Shown in pieces: positions 17,638 through 26,578 of a stretch of 43,749 nt of DNA. Position 1 is the first letter of the stretch, and every line of letters begins with the position of its first letter. A program made the translations under genes and the position numbers. The stretch is from Dokdonella_A sp964582225. Its GTDB lineage: Bacteria; Pseudomonadota; Gammaproteobacteria; Xanthomonadales; Rhodanobacteraceae. The notes beneath the pieces are model-generated. The model had not been told where the DNA came from and searched no databases. It saw only the letters and a program-made list of their open reading frames with translations. The stretch covers positions 1 through 43,749 of the forward strand of contig CAZORA010000020.1 of the NCBI GenBank assembly GCA_964582225.1, in the 5' to 3' direction.

Positions 17638-19386
17638 TCACATACCGGAATCCAGGCCCGCAGCGCTTTTCGGATCGATCCTCGGCACGCAGCTCGGCAC
17701 CAGGGCGTCGGCCTGGAACAGCCACCAGTCGCGGCGGTTGACGCGACCGAGGGCGAGCGCGCGGCTGCGCTCCACGCAATCGCCCAGCGCCTCATCCAGC
17801 GCGAACACCCAACGCCTGCCTGGCTGCGCGTCGAGCCAGCGCGCCGCGGCCGCGAACTGCTCGGGCCAGGGCGCGTCGAAGCCGAAGTCGCGCGCCGGAC
17901 GGTCGGCCATCAGCAGGTTCTGCTCCTTCCAGGCGACCAGACCGAGCTCGGCTTCGGAACCGATCAGCCGGCCGACCCGCTGCATCAGCGACGCGGCCGA
18001 GCTCTGCGCATTGAGCATCGGCGCGAGCGCCAGACCCCAGACCAGCCAGGTCGCGGCCAGTCCGGCGCAGAGCGCGTGCGCGCCGCGGCGCAGCCGGAAA
18101 ACCAGCGCCAGAAGCAGCAGCAGGCCGCCCAGCGCGAGCAGCGCCAGCCACTCGCCGGCGCCAGCCGCCGGCAGGCCGCGCTCGACCATTCGCGCACCGA
18201 GGCGCCCGGCGTAGCCTGCCGCTCCCCCGCCCAGCAGCAGGAAGCCCGCGGCCGCGGTGAAGGCGAGCGCGGCGGCGCGCAGCCAGCGCGTGCGCAGCAG
18301 CTCCTCCAGCCACGGCGCGGCCACCAGCGCCAGCATCGGCAGCGCCGGCAGCACGTAGACCTCGCGCTTGCCGCTCGGAATGCTGAAGAAGACGACCAGC
18401 AGGCCGACCCAGCAAAGCGGCAGCGCGATCCGCGCGTCGCGCGCGCGCCAGGCGCGCAGCCAGCGCGGGATCAGGCCCGGATAGGCCAGCGACAGCGGCA
18501 GCCAGGCGAACAGGATGGTCGGCAGGTAGTACCAGAAAGGCTGCTGGTGCGCCCAGGAGCTAGCGTAGCGTCCGGCGGTCTGGCGCAACAACAGGTCCTG
18601 CACGTAGCCCGCGTATTCGGGACCGCCGCGGGCCGCGGCAACGAACAGCATCGGCAGCAGCCAGGCGAGGATCGGAGCGAGGAAGAAGCCGACGCCGGCG
18701 AGCCAGCGCCAGGCCGCGCCGCGCGTGCGCAAGACACCCGGCCAGCCACGCCAGCGCAGCAGCAGATACGGCAGCAGCATCAAGAGCGCGAGCACGCCGA
18801 CGCCCTTGCTGATGACACCGAAGCCGGCCGCGGCGCAGCCCAGCCAGTAGGCGCCCCAGCGCGGCCCGCGCAGCAGATGGATCAGGAGCCCCCAATTGGC
18901 GAGCGTGATCCACAAAGTCACCAACGGGTCGATCTGGGCGCGCTTGAACTGCCAGGTGAACTGCAGGGTCAAGAGCAGGGCCGCCGCCGCGTAGAGGCCG
19001 ACTCGCGGGCTCCACAGGCGCCGGCCCAGATCCCACACCAGGCCGAGCGTCAGCAGGCCGGCGAGCAGCGACGGAAGCAGGAAGGCGATGCGCCAGCTGC
19101 GCAGCAACTCGAAACTCAGCGCCTGCAGCCAGAACAGAAGCGGCGGCTTGTCCGAGTAGAGCTCGCTGCCGCGGTGCGGAAACAACCAGTCGCCAGACTC
19201 GACCATTTGCCGCGCGACCAGCGCAAAGCGGGGCTCGTCGGACGGCCACGGATCGCGCAGACCGATGCCGGCGGCCAGCAACAGGAAGGCGATCAGCAGG
19301 AACCACAGAAACTCCCGATGCGCTGCGGCGCGCTCGGCGGCGGATGGGTTCGACGACGCAGCGTCCGCGGCGCCCAGCGGATTCAT
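17638..19386 (-). CDS. ArnT-like glycosyltransferase (GT83/PMT_2 family), multi-pass membrane protein
   Basis: 582 residues from ATG 19386 (MNPLGAADAAS); an in-frame GTG at 19416 would overlap zur. About twelve hydrophobic segments are visible, and the first periplasmic loop has DPWPSDEPRFALVARQM, which carries the catalytic acidic residues of the ArnT/PMT fold. SELYSDKPPLLFWLQAL and FSIPSGKREVYVLPALPMLA are further family motifs. ArnT moves L-Ara4N from undecaprenyl phosphate to lipid A; other family members transfer mannose or other sugars, so the substrate remains open. No arn biosynthesis genes are nearby, arguing against a classical Ara4N pathway here. It follows zur by 16 bp and is probably co-transcribed with it. 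Confidence 0.88.
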   Translation of the reverse strand: MNPLGAADAASSNPSAAERAAAHREFLWFLLIAFLLLAAGIGLRDPWPSDEPRFALVARQMVESGDWLFPHRGSELYSDKPPLLFWLQALSFELLRSWRIAFLLPSLLAGLLTLGLVWDLGRRLWSPRVGLYAAAALLLTLQFTWQFKRAQIDPLVTLWITLANWGLLIHLLRGPRWGAYWLGCAAAGFGVISKGVGVLALLMLLPYLLLRWRGWPGVLRTRGAAWRWLAGVGFFLAPILAWLLPMLFVAAARGGPEYAGYVQDLLLRQTAGRYASSWAHQQPFWYYLPTILFAWLPLSLAYPGLIPRWLRAWRARDARIALPLCWVGLLVVFFSIPSGKREVYVLPALPMLALVAAPWLEELLRTRWLRAAALAFTAAAGFLLLGGGAAGYAGRLGARMVERGLPAAGAGEWLALLALGGLLLLLALVFRLRRGAHALCAGLAATWLVWGLALAPMLNAQSSAASLMQRVGRLIGSEAELGLVAWKEQNLLMADRPARDFGFDAPWPEQFAAAARWLDAQPGRRWVFALDEALGDCVERSRALALGRVNRRDWWLFQADALVPSCVPRIDPKSAAGLDSGM

Positions 19387-19402
19387 ACGCCGGCGTACTC
19401 GC

Positions 19403-19897
19403 TCAGGAGGCCGCACGCCGGGTCGCGCAGGCGGCGCAGACCCCGTGCACTTCGAGCACCTGAGCGCGCGCGCGGAAACCGCGCGCGCGGGCCTGCTCGA
19501 TCAGCAGCCGGGCTACCTGTTCGTCGCAGAGTTCGGTCGCGCTGGCGCAAACGTCGCAGATCAAGAACGGTACCTGATGCTCCTCGTCGGGGTGGTGGCA
19601 GCCAACGAAGGCGTTGATCGACTCCAGCTTGTGGATGAAGCGGTTCTCGAGCAGGAAATCGAGCGCCCGATAGATCGTCGGCGGCGCCGCACCATCATGC
19701 TCGGAGCGCAGCTGATCGAGCAGATCATAGGCCTTGACCGGCTTTTCCTGCGCGGCGATCAGCTCGGCCACGCGCAAGCGCAGCGGCGTCAGGCGCAGCC
19801 CGCGCTCGGCGCAGGCGGCGCTCACCGCCTGTACGAAAGCCGCGGCGTCGTGGCGGTGCCGGTGCTGGTGTGCGGAGTGCTGGTTGCTGCCGACCAT
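19403..19897 (-). CDS. zur: Fur-family zinc uptake regulator (Zur)
   Basis: 164 residues from ATG 19897 (MVGSNQHSAH), with AGG seven bases upstream; ATG 19924 would add nine residues but overlaps a TAGAAT promoter-like box. The winged helix is at about 30-90 (LRLTPLRLRVAEL, then PTIYRALDFLLENRFIHKLE). HHPDEEHQVPFLICDVCAS and the C-terminal HGVCAACA provide two CxxC pairs for the structural zinc; FLICDxC is more like Zur than Fur. An unusual N-terminal His cluster (HSAHQHRHRHD, about 6-16) could bind extra metal. Zur represses zinc acquisition genes when zinc-loaded; targets are not visible here. The ArnT-like gene lies 16 bp downstream. Confidence 0.88.
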   Translation of the reverse strand: MVGSNQHSAHQHRHRHDAAAFVQAVSAACAERGLRLTPLRLRVAELIAAQEKPVKAYDLLDQLRSEHDGAAPPTIYRALDFLLENRFIHKLESINAFVGCHHPDEEHQVPFLICDVCASATELCDEQVARLLIEQARARGFRARAQVLEVHGVCAACATRRAAS

Positions 19898-19960
19898 GGA
19901 GCTGCCTGCCGTGACTGCACCCATTCTAGGCGCCCGGCGACCGGCACGCAGCCTGCAGCC

Positions 19961-20362
19961 TCAGGACCAGCCGCGCCCGCCGTCGAGGCGACGCCGTTCG
20001 GCCCGCTCCGAGCGCGGGGCGCCCGCTGCGAGCGACTCGCCGCAGTGGCGGCAGCGGTCCCGTCGCGGCGAGTTGCGAAAGCTGCACCGCGGGCACTCGA
20101 CGAAATCAGCGGGCAGCAACAGAATCACCAGCCAACCGAGCGGGCCGAGCGCGACGCCGAGCGCGAGCCCAAGCAGCCAGCGCCCGCGCACGAGGCCGAG
20201 CAGCGCGCCTGCGACCGCGCTGACGAGGGTGAACAGGCCAAGCCAGAGCCAGAGCTGCGGATCGAGTACCGCTCGCTGGCAGAGCTCGAGCGTCGCCTGC
20301 AGCCGGTCCAGATCAGACAGGTCGGCCGTCTGCAGCGCGCGATGGCAGTCGCCGAGCAGCAT
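19961..20362 (-). CDS. Small membrane protein with C-terminal zinc ribbon
   Basis: 133 residues. The N terminus (1-35) is a short helical cytosolic stretch. Two hydrophobic segments follow (about 36-58, WLWLGLFTLVSAVAGALLGLV, and 62-84, WLLGLALGVALGPLGWLVILL). A CPRC..CRHC zinc ribbon lies at about 89-107, and the end is Arg-rich. Such proteins are common and uncharacterised. It lies 11 bp downstream of gltX on the same strand and is likely co-transcribed with it; zur starts 63 bp further on. Function unknown; the architecture suggests an inner-membrane protein with a cytosolic metal-binding knuckle. Confidence 0.7.
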   Translation of the reverse strand: MLLGDCHRALQTADLSDLDRLQATLELCQRAVLDPQLWLWLGLFTLVSAVAGALLGLVRGRWLLGLALGVALGPLGWLVILLLPADFVECPRCSFRNSPRRDRCRHCGESLAAGAPRSERAERRRLDGGRGWS

Positions 20363-20373
20363 GCCGCATGAGC

Positions 20374-21783
20374 CTAGGATTCAGCCGGACAGCGCGCGAT
20401 CGCGGCCTCGATCCGGCGCAGCGCCTCGTCGCGCCCGGCGAGGAACACGGTGTGGTCGATCGGCGGCGAAACCTGGCTGCCGGTGATCGCGACCCGCAGC
20501 GGCTGCGCCACCTTGCCCATGCCGAGCTCGAGCGCGCCGGCTGCTGCCTCCACCGCGCCGTGCACGGCCGCCGGCGACCAGTCGCTCAGCGCGGCGAGCT
20601 CGCGCTGCACGGCCTCGAGCGCCGCGCGCGCGCTCGCCGCACCCAGGTGCCTGGCGGCGGCCTTCTCGTCATAGCCTTCGAGCGGCTGGTACCAGACTCG
20701 CGCCTGCGCCGCCATTTCCCGCAGCGTGTGCACCCGCTCGCGCAGCGCAACGATCACGTCGACCGGCGCTGGCCCATCGGCAGGATCGATGCCGGCCGCG
20801 CGCAGCTGCCACTCGAAATGCGGCAGCAGGCTTTGCGGATCGTCGCTCTTCAGGTACTGCTGGTTGAGCCAGGCGAGCTTCGCCGGATCGAAGCGGGCCG
20901 CCGCGCGGTTGACCGCGGCCACGTCGAACAGCTCGATCATCTGCTCGCGCGAGAAGGTTTCCTGATCGCCGTGCGACCAGCCCAGCCGCACCAGATAGTT
21001 CAGCAGCGCGTGCGGCAGGAAGCCGTCGTCGCGGTACTGCATGACGCTGACCGCGCCGTGACGCTTGCTGAGCTTCTGACCGTCCGGGCCGAGGATCATC
21101 GGCAGGTGGGCGAACTCCGGCGGCTGGGCGCCGAGCGCGCGGTAGATGTTGATCTGGCGCGGCGTGTTGTTGACGTGGTCGTCGCCGCGAATGACTTCGC
21201 TGATGCGCATGTCGAGATCGTCGACCACCACCGCGAAGTTGTAGGTCGGGAAGCCGTCCGAACGGATCAGCACCAGGTCGTCGAGCTCCTCGTTGGCCCA
21301 TTCGATGCGGCCTTTGACCTTGTCGTCGAAGCCCACCGTGCCGCCGTCCGGGTTGCGAAAGCGCAGCACCCGGTTCGGATCTTCCCGATACGGCAGCTTG
21401 AGATCGCGCGCACGACCGTCGTAGCGCGGCTTGCGCCCCTCGGCCAGCGCCTGCGCGCGCATCGTCTCGATTTCCTGCTTGGACTCGTAGGCGTAATAGG
21501 CCTTGCCGGCCTTGAGCAAATCCTCGGCCACCTGCCGGTAGCGATCCATGCGCAGGGTCTGGTAGTAGGGCCCCTCGTCGTGGGCCAGGCCGAGCCAGCG
21601 CATGCCGTCGAGAATCGCCTGCACGGCGGCGTCGGTCGAGCGCTCGCGATCGGTGTCCTCGATGCGCAGGATGAACTCGCCGCCGCGACGGCGCGCCTCG
21701 AGCCAGCAGTAGAGCGCGGTGCGCGCGCCGCCGATGTGGAGATAGCCGGTCGGGCTGGGGGCGAAACGAGTGCGAACGCTCAT
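20374..21783 (-). CDS. gltX: Glutamyl-tRNA synthetase
   Basis: 469 residues from ATG 21783 (MSVRTRFAPSPTGYLHIGGA), the same length as E. coli GltX (471). The HIGH-like motif is in GYLHIGGARTALY and the KMSKS-like motif is KLSKRHGA. The GoA/class I catalytic core covers about 1-310 and the anticodon-binding helical part the rest. It charges tRNA-Glu, one of which is encoded at 33051-33126 in this window. An upstream in-frame ATG at 21795 would add MQPQ; MSVRTRF agrees with the family's usual N terminus. The gene is divergent from the DUF885 gene, with 126 bp between the starts. Confidence 0.97.
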   Translation of the reverse strand: MSVRTRFAPSPTGYLHIGGARTALYCWLEARRRGGEFILRIEDTDRERSTDAAVQAILDGMRWLGLAHDEGPYYQTLRMDRYRQVAEDLLKAGKAYYAYESKQEIETMRAQALAEGRKPRYDGRARDLKLPYREDPNRVLRFRNPDGGTVGFDDKVKGRIEWANEELDDLVLIRSDGFPTYNFAVVVDDLDMRISEVIRGDDHVNNTPRQINIYRALGAQPPEFAHLPMILGPDGQKLSKRHGAVSVMQYRDDGFLPHALLNYLVRLGWSHGDQETFSREQMIELFDVAAVNRAAARFDPAKLAWLNQQYLKSDDPQSLLPHFEWQLRAAGIDPADGPAPVDVIVALRERVHTLREMAAQARVWYQPLEGYDEKAAARHLGAASARAALEAVQRELAALSDWSPAAVHGAVEAAAGALELGMGKVAQPLRVAITGSQVSPPIDHTVFLAGRDEALRRIEAAIARCPAES

Positions 21784-21909
21784 CTGCGGCTGCATCGGAA
21801 GAAAGCCCTAGTTTAACCGCCGCGCAGGCGCCGCCGCGCCGCCCGCCGCCAACGCCGCGCGCCAATCCGTGCGATCCTTGCGCGCAGATTCCCGTCCAGG
21901 AGATTCCGC

Positions 21910-23706
21910 ATGCCTCGGCTGCCGTGGCTTCTCGCCCTCACCCTCGTTCTCGGCGCCTGCGCCAGTCAGCCGCAGCGCCCGGCCCCGGCCAGCGCCGCCG
22001 CATCCGCCCAATCCGCCGACGCCGCGTTCACGGCGCTGAGCGAAGCCTGGCTGCGCGACAGCCTGGCCGCAAGCCCGGTCGGCGCGACCCAGTTCGGCGA
22101 TCACCAGCACGACGCCCAGCTCGACGACCTGAGCGCCGACGGCCGCGCCCGCTCCGCCGCCGTGACCCGGACCGCGCTCGAGGCGCTGGAGCGGATCGAC
22201 CCGGCAGCGCTCTCGCGCGAGAACCAGGTCGACTACGCGATCCTGCGCAACCAGCTGCGCGGCGACCTCTGGCGCGACGAGACCCTGCAGAGCTGGGCCT
22301 GGAACCCGCTCGACTACAGCCAGCTCGCCGGCGGCGCCCTGTACTCGCTGATGGCGCGCGACTTCGCGCCCCGCCCCGAGCGCCTGCGCTCGGCCGTGGC
22401 GCGCATGGAGAAGCTGCCCGCGCTGTATGCGCAGATGCGCGCGAATCTGGATCCCGCGCGGGTGCCGAAGATCCACGCCGAGACGGCCGCCAGGCAGATC
22501 GGCGGCGTGCTGGCGATCGTCGACGAGCAGATCACGCCCTATGCGAGCGAGCTGTCCGCCGCCGACCAGGCGCGACTCGAGCTCGCCGTCGCCGCGCTGC
22601 GCAAGGCCGTCGACGAGAATCAAAGCTGGCTCGAGAACGAGCTGGTGCCGAAGGCCGCCGGCAATTTCCGCATCGGCGCCGAGCTTTACGACCAGAAGCT
22701 CGGCTTCGCCCTCGACTCGCCGCTGAGCCGCGAGGAAATCCGCCGCCGCGCGGAAACCGCGCTGAGCGAAACCCGCGCCGAGATGTACGCGATCGCGCGC
22801 CAGGTGCTCGCCGGCAGGGCCGGCGCACCGCCGCTGCCCGAGCAGCCGAGCCCGGCCCAGCAGCAGGCCGCGATCCAGGCGGCGCTCGACCTCGCCTACG
22901 CCGAGCGTCCCGCCCGCGACCAGGTGATCGCCACCGCCCGCACCGAGCTCGACCGCGCCACCGCCTTCGTCCGCGAGCGCGGCCTGGTCGGCATGCCCGA
23001 CGCGCCGGTCGAGATCATCCCCATGCCGGAGTTCGCGCAGGGCGTCGCCCTCGCCTACTGCGACTCACCGGGACCGCTCGACAAGGGCCTGGCGACCTTC
23101 TATGCCGTATCGCCGATTCCGGCCGACTGGAGCCAGGCGCAGGTCGACTCCTTCCTGCGCGAATACAACACCCGCTCGATCGCCGAACTCACCGTGCACG
23201 AAGCGATGCCCGGACACTACCTGCAGCTTTGGCACTCCAACCAGTATCCGTCGGTGCTGCGCGCGGTGCTCGGCTCCGGTCCCTTCATCGAAGGCTGGGC
23301 CGTCTACGCCGAACAGCTAATGGTCGAACAGGGCTTCCTCGATCGCGACCCCCTCTACGAACTAATCCACCTCAAGTGGAACCTGCGCGTCATCGCCAAC
23401 GCCATCCTCGACCAGGCCGTACATGTCGACGGCATGAACCGCGACGCAGCCATGGAGCTGATGACCGTGCAGGCCTTCCAGGAAGAGCGCGAGGCCGCCG
23501 CCAAATGGGTGCGCGCACAGCTCACCTCGGCCCAGCTGCCGACCTATTTCGTCGGCTGGCAGGAGCACCTCGACCTGCGCAGCGAAGCCCAGCAGCGCGC
23601 CGGCACCGAATTCGACCTGCGCCGCTATCACGACGCCGTGCTCTCCTTCGGCTCCCCGCCCGTCCGCCACGTGCGCCAGCTGCTGTTCGACCTGCCGGTG
23701 GAATAG
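21910..23706 (+). CDS. DUF885 family lipoprotein, putative zinc peptidase
   Basis: 598 residues. The lipobox LVLGAC places a lipidated Cys at residue 17, so the protein is anchored in the cell envelope. The C-terminal half holds the DUF885 motif TVHEAMPGHYLQ (H430-E431...H436, an HExxxGH zinc site) and GPFIEGWAVYAEQL, which supplies the following Glu. Members of the family are thought to be peptidases, but biochemical roles are poorly known. AGGAG seven bases before ATG 21910 supports the start. It is monocistronic: gltX is divergent, and the downstream restriction-modification operon is convergent, with a repeat cluster between them. Confidence 0.92.
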   Translation: MPRLPWLLALTLVLGACASQPQRPAPASAAASAQSADAAFTALSEAWLRDSLAASPVGATQFGDHQHDAQLDDLSADGRARSAAVTRTALEALERIDPAALSRENQVDYAILRNQLRGDLWRDETLQSWAWNPLDYSQLAGGALYSLMARDFAPRPERLRSAVARMEKLPALYAQMRANLDPARVPKIHAETAARQIGGVLAIVDEQITPYASELSAADQARLELAVAALRKAVDENQSWLENELVPKAAGNFRIGAELYDQKLGFALDSPLSREEIRRRAETALSETRAEMYAIARQVLAGRAGAPPLPEQPSPAQQQAAIQAALDLAYAERPARDQVIATARTELDRATAFVRERGLVGMPDAPVEIIPMPEFAQGVALAYCDSPGPLDKGLATFYAVSPIPADWSQAQVDSFLREYNTRSIAELTVHEAMPGHYLQLWHSNQYPSVLRAVLGSGPFIEGWAVYAEQLMVEQGFLDRDPLYELIHLKWNLRVIANAILDQAVHVDGMNRDAAMELMTVQAFQEEREAAAKWVRAQLTSAQLPTYFVGWQEHLDLRSEAQQRAGTEFDLRRYHDAVLSFGSPPVRHVRQLLFDLPVE

Positions 23707-23727
23707 CGCAGCGCGCCGCGAGCCCAT

Positions 23728-23930
23728 CCTTCATCGTCGCTCCCGCGAATCCTCATCGTGCTCCCGCGGGCCTCGATCGTCGCTCCCGCGAAGCTTCATC
23801 GCCGCTCCCGCAAGGCGTCGTCGCTGCTCCAGCGAACCTTCGCTGTCGCTCCCGCGAAGGCGGGAGCCCAGGGACTTTGCTTCGCCACGCTCGACGCAGT
23901 GCGTGCCCGCCGCCGCGGGCATGAAGACCC
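23728..23930. repeat. Degenerate ~22-bp tandem array leading into a hairpin repeat
   Basis: The 338-bp gap 23707-24044 holds no supported gene. From 23728 to about 23850 there are six imperfect units of 21-23 bp, each built on TTCATCGTCGCTCCCGCGAA. The last runs into a full hairpin (23850-23868, CTCCCGCGAAGGCGGGAG). A second hairpin (about 23907-23925, TGCCCGCCGCCGCGGGCA) completes the MITE-interior unit. It lies between convergent genes. 23931-24044 shows nothing recognisable. Confidence 0.75.
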
Positions 23931-24044
23931 GCTCGACCGACGCAGGCATTCTGCAACAACCCGACGTTCTGCAGCCGCAGAATCTTCCCAATCGTTGGTG
24001 ATACCCTCCAGGTCACTCGCACCAGAACCGCGACGATCGCAAGC

Positions 24045-26564
24045 TCAGCCGTCCGGATCATCCGCCACGCGCCCGATCACACTGGTATCCCACAAGCCCA
24101 GCCGTTCATCGCGCGGCTCGGGGGCGTATTCGTCGGCATAGTGCAGACTGGCATTCTCGAATGCCTTGAACTGGTAGATGGCCATGTTCATGTGCTGCGC
24201 GTTGAACAGGTGCAGGTCGGACAGTTGCTTGAAGTCGGCAACGGTGAGGCCGGTGACGCGCTCGAACAGCGCGCTGTCCAGTGATTGGATGACGTCTTTC
24301 AGTGCTTCCTCGCGGTAGTCGGTCGCGTACATAAAGACTGGAATCTTGGCGAGGAACTTCTGCAGCTTCTCGCGGATTTCCTTGCGCAGCCTGGCCGTCT
24401 CCGACTGCTCGCGCTTTTGCGCCGGATCGAGCTCGCCGCCTTGTTCGCGCTTGGCCTTCTTGAGCTTGTTGGTGGAAGTGACGACCTGCTCGGCGTTGTT
24501 GACCAGCGCGCGGAAGTCCTCGATCTGCTCAAGCTTCTCCAGCAAGTCCGGTTGCGCCAGCACCGCGCCCAGCGTGGCAGCATTGACGTCCACCAGCAGC
24601 GGCGAGTTCCAGCGCGCGGCCAGTGCCGTCGCACCGATGCCGGCCGCGGCCCAGTCCAGCAGGTCTTCCACCGCCAATGCCTGCATGCGGCCGTTGTCGA
24701 AGGCGTAGATGGGCAGGTAGTTGATCAGCGGGCCCAGCACATCCTGCGGCTTGGTATCGCTGCTGCCGCCAAGCTGGATGCCGTACTCGGCCACCAGCGA
24801 CAGCGCGCGGTTGGGGTCAAACTCGAACACGTAGCAGGTAGGTTTCTTCACCGTGACGCGGCCTTCCGCGTCGCGTTCGGCCCACGGCGACTGCACGCGG
24901 AACGCGGCCTGGAAATACGACTCCGGCGATTTCAGCGAGCGCAGCATGAAGATCGCACCCCACTCGGGCACGGTCACACCGGTCAGCAGCTTTCCGCAGG
25001 ACAGCGTGATGGACCCCGAGCGTCCCGGCTTTTCACCTTCGCCGATCGCGACCTCGACCGGCGGCAGCGCATCCACACCCTGCCCTGCAGCGCTGCCGGC
25101 CGCGACCACGATCTCGAAGTGCCGAAAATACACATGGCTCTGCAGCAGGTCACGCATGGCAAAGCACGACGCCACGTCGGGCAGGTACCAAATGGCGTTG
25201 CGCACCGCTCCGGCGAAGTCGGGCGACTCGTACGGGAACGGGGCCTTCTTGCCCGCTGCCTGCACCTGCAATTTGACGTCGTCGGCCAGTTTGCCGCGCA
25301 GCAACTCCAGAAACTCCGAAACCTGATCAGGTTGGGCAAACGTGCAGGCGCCGGGTTCGGTGATCTTCTTGTCCTTGTGCGCGTGGCGCGCCTTGAAATA
25401 CTCGTTGAGCGAAAACCCGTCGAACTCGCCATCGGTCGCGATGGCCTCGGCCTTGTCGCCGATGCGGTAGGCGTACATTTCCATGCGCGGCAGGGCCAGA
25501 TACGGGTTCGGGCCGTCGGCCGCGGCCCAACCGGCCTTGGTGGCCTGCTCGTCCACGTACGTCCAGTTGTAGATCTGGTCCTCGCTGAATTCGCCCTGGG
25601 TGATGGCGCGAAACGGCGTGCCGGACAGGTACAGGTAATGGCGTGCTGCAAGGCCAAGATCGTCGCCGGTGACCTGCTCGTCCGGCTCTTCCTGCTCGGC
25701 TTCAGCCTTGTCGGTCGGGTCGTACAGCTCACGCGCGGAGTCGCGCCAGGCGCCAAAGTGGTATTCGTCGATGGCGATGGCGTCCCAGTCGATCAGGTGG
25801 ACCGATTCGTTGTGTCGCTTGATTTCGCCCGTCTCGGTGCGACCGTTCAGATCCTGGAGCGAGGCAAACCACACCTGTGGATCGTCCGCATCGGCGGCAT
25901 GCACGCGCTCGGCCTGCGGCGTGTCACGATCGACGAAACGCCAGCCGGCAAAGTCCACGTGATGCGCCAGATCGTCGCGCCACGCGGCCTGAACGGCGGG
26001 CTTGTAGGTCAGCACCAGCAGCTTCTTCCAGCCCAGCGCCCTGGCGAGCTGGTAGGCGGCAAAGGTCTTGCCGAAACGCATCTTGGCGTTCCACAGAAAC
26101 TTCGGCGCGTGGCCGTCGCCGGCGTGCGCGCCAAAGTACGCCGCCGTCCTCTCCACCGCCGCGCGCTGCTCGGGGCGCATCGCAAAACTTTCGGTGCGGT
26201 CGGGGTTGAACGCGGCGCCGGATTTCACCTGCTCGATCGCGGCTTTCACCTCATCCAGCGTCGCCTCGAACCATTCGCCGCCGGGGCGCTGGATGCCGGC
26301 CGCGACCAGCGCGGCGTGCACGTCGTGGTCGCTGAATGCGCTGCCGTCCGCGCGCAGCGCCGGTTCGTCCAGCAGGATGTCCACGCCCGCAAGGCCGGGG
26401 TACGCGGTACCAAGCTGCTGCTTGATACGTTCGCGCGCGGTGCGCTTGGTGGTTTCTCCGACCTTGATCAGCCCGGCGCCGTGGACAACGGTTTGCCCGA
26501 TGCGACGCTGCCACGGCGCGGCGTTCTTGCCGACCACGGTGTAGGCGTAGATGCGCTTCCCCAT
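24045..26564 (-). CDS. GIY-YIG (T5orf172-like) nuclease fused to SF2 helicase; putative restriction subunit
   Basis: 839 residues from ATG 26564, with AAGGGG eight bases upstream. The N terminus looks like a T5orf172/GIY-YIG nuclease: LIKVGETTKRTARERIKQQL (32-51) with its conserved Arg, and EWFE (97-100) for the metal-binding Glu. The superfamily 2 motor follows: Walker A variant NAKMRFGKT (159-167), DEYH box (266-269) in place of DEAH, LSGTPFRA (313-320), and a motif VI-like ESYFQAAFRVQSPW. The C-terminal third has a charged helical region (LKKAKREQGGELDPAQKREQ). By architecture it would translocate on and cut DNA; this is inference from domains. It follows the methylase gene by 14 bp. Type III Res or HsdR proteins have a similar motor but a PD-(D/E)XK nuclease. 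Confidence 0.85.
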   Translation of the reverse strand: MGKRIYAYTVVGKNAAPWQRRIGQTVVHGAGLIKVGETTKRTARERIKQQLGTAYPGLAGVDILLDEPALRADGSAFSDHDVHAALVAAGIQRPGGEWFEATLDEVKAAIEQVKSGAAFNPDRTESFAMRPEQRAAVERTAAYFGAHAGDGHAPKFLWNAKMRFGKTFAAYQLARALGWKKLLVLTYKPAVQAAWRDDLAHHVDFAGWRFVDRDTPQAERVHAADADDPQVWFASLQDLNGRTETGEIKRHNESVHLIDWDAIAIDEYHFGAWRDSARELYDPTDKAEAEQEEPDEQVTGDDLGLAARHYLYLSGTPFRAITQGEFSEDQIYNWTYVDEQATKAGWAAADGPNPYLALPRMEMYAYRIGDKAEAIATDGEFDGFSLNEYFKARHAHKDKKITEPGACTFAQPDQVSEFLELLRGKLADDVKLQVQAAGKKAPFPYESPDFAGAVRNAIWYLPDVASCFAMRDLLQSHVYFRHFEIVVAAGSAAGQGVDALPPVEVAIGEGEKPGRSGSITLSCGKLLTGVTVPEWGAIFMLRSLKSPESYFQAAFRVQSPWAERDAEGRVTVKKPTCYVFEFDPNRALSLVAEYGIQLGGSSDTKPQDVLGPLINYLPIYAFDNGRMQALAVEDLLDWAAAGIGATALAARWNSPLLVDVNAATLGAVLAQPDLLEKLEQIEDFRALVNNAEQVVTSTNKLKKAKREQGGELDPAQKREQSETARLRKEIREKLQKFLAKIPVFMYATDYREEALKDVIQSLDSALFERVTGLTVADFKQLSDLHLFNAQHMNMAIYQFKAFENASLHYADEYAPEPRDERLGLWDTSVIGRVADDPDG

Positions 26565-26578
26565 GCGCGATTCCCCTT

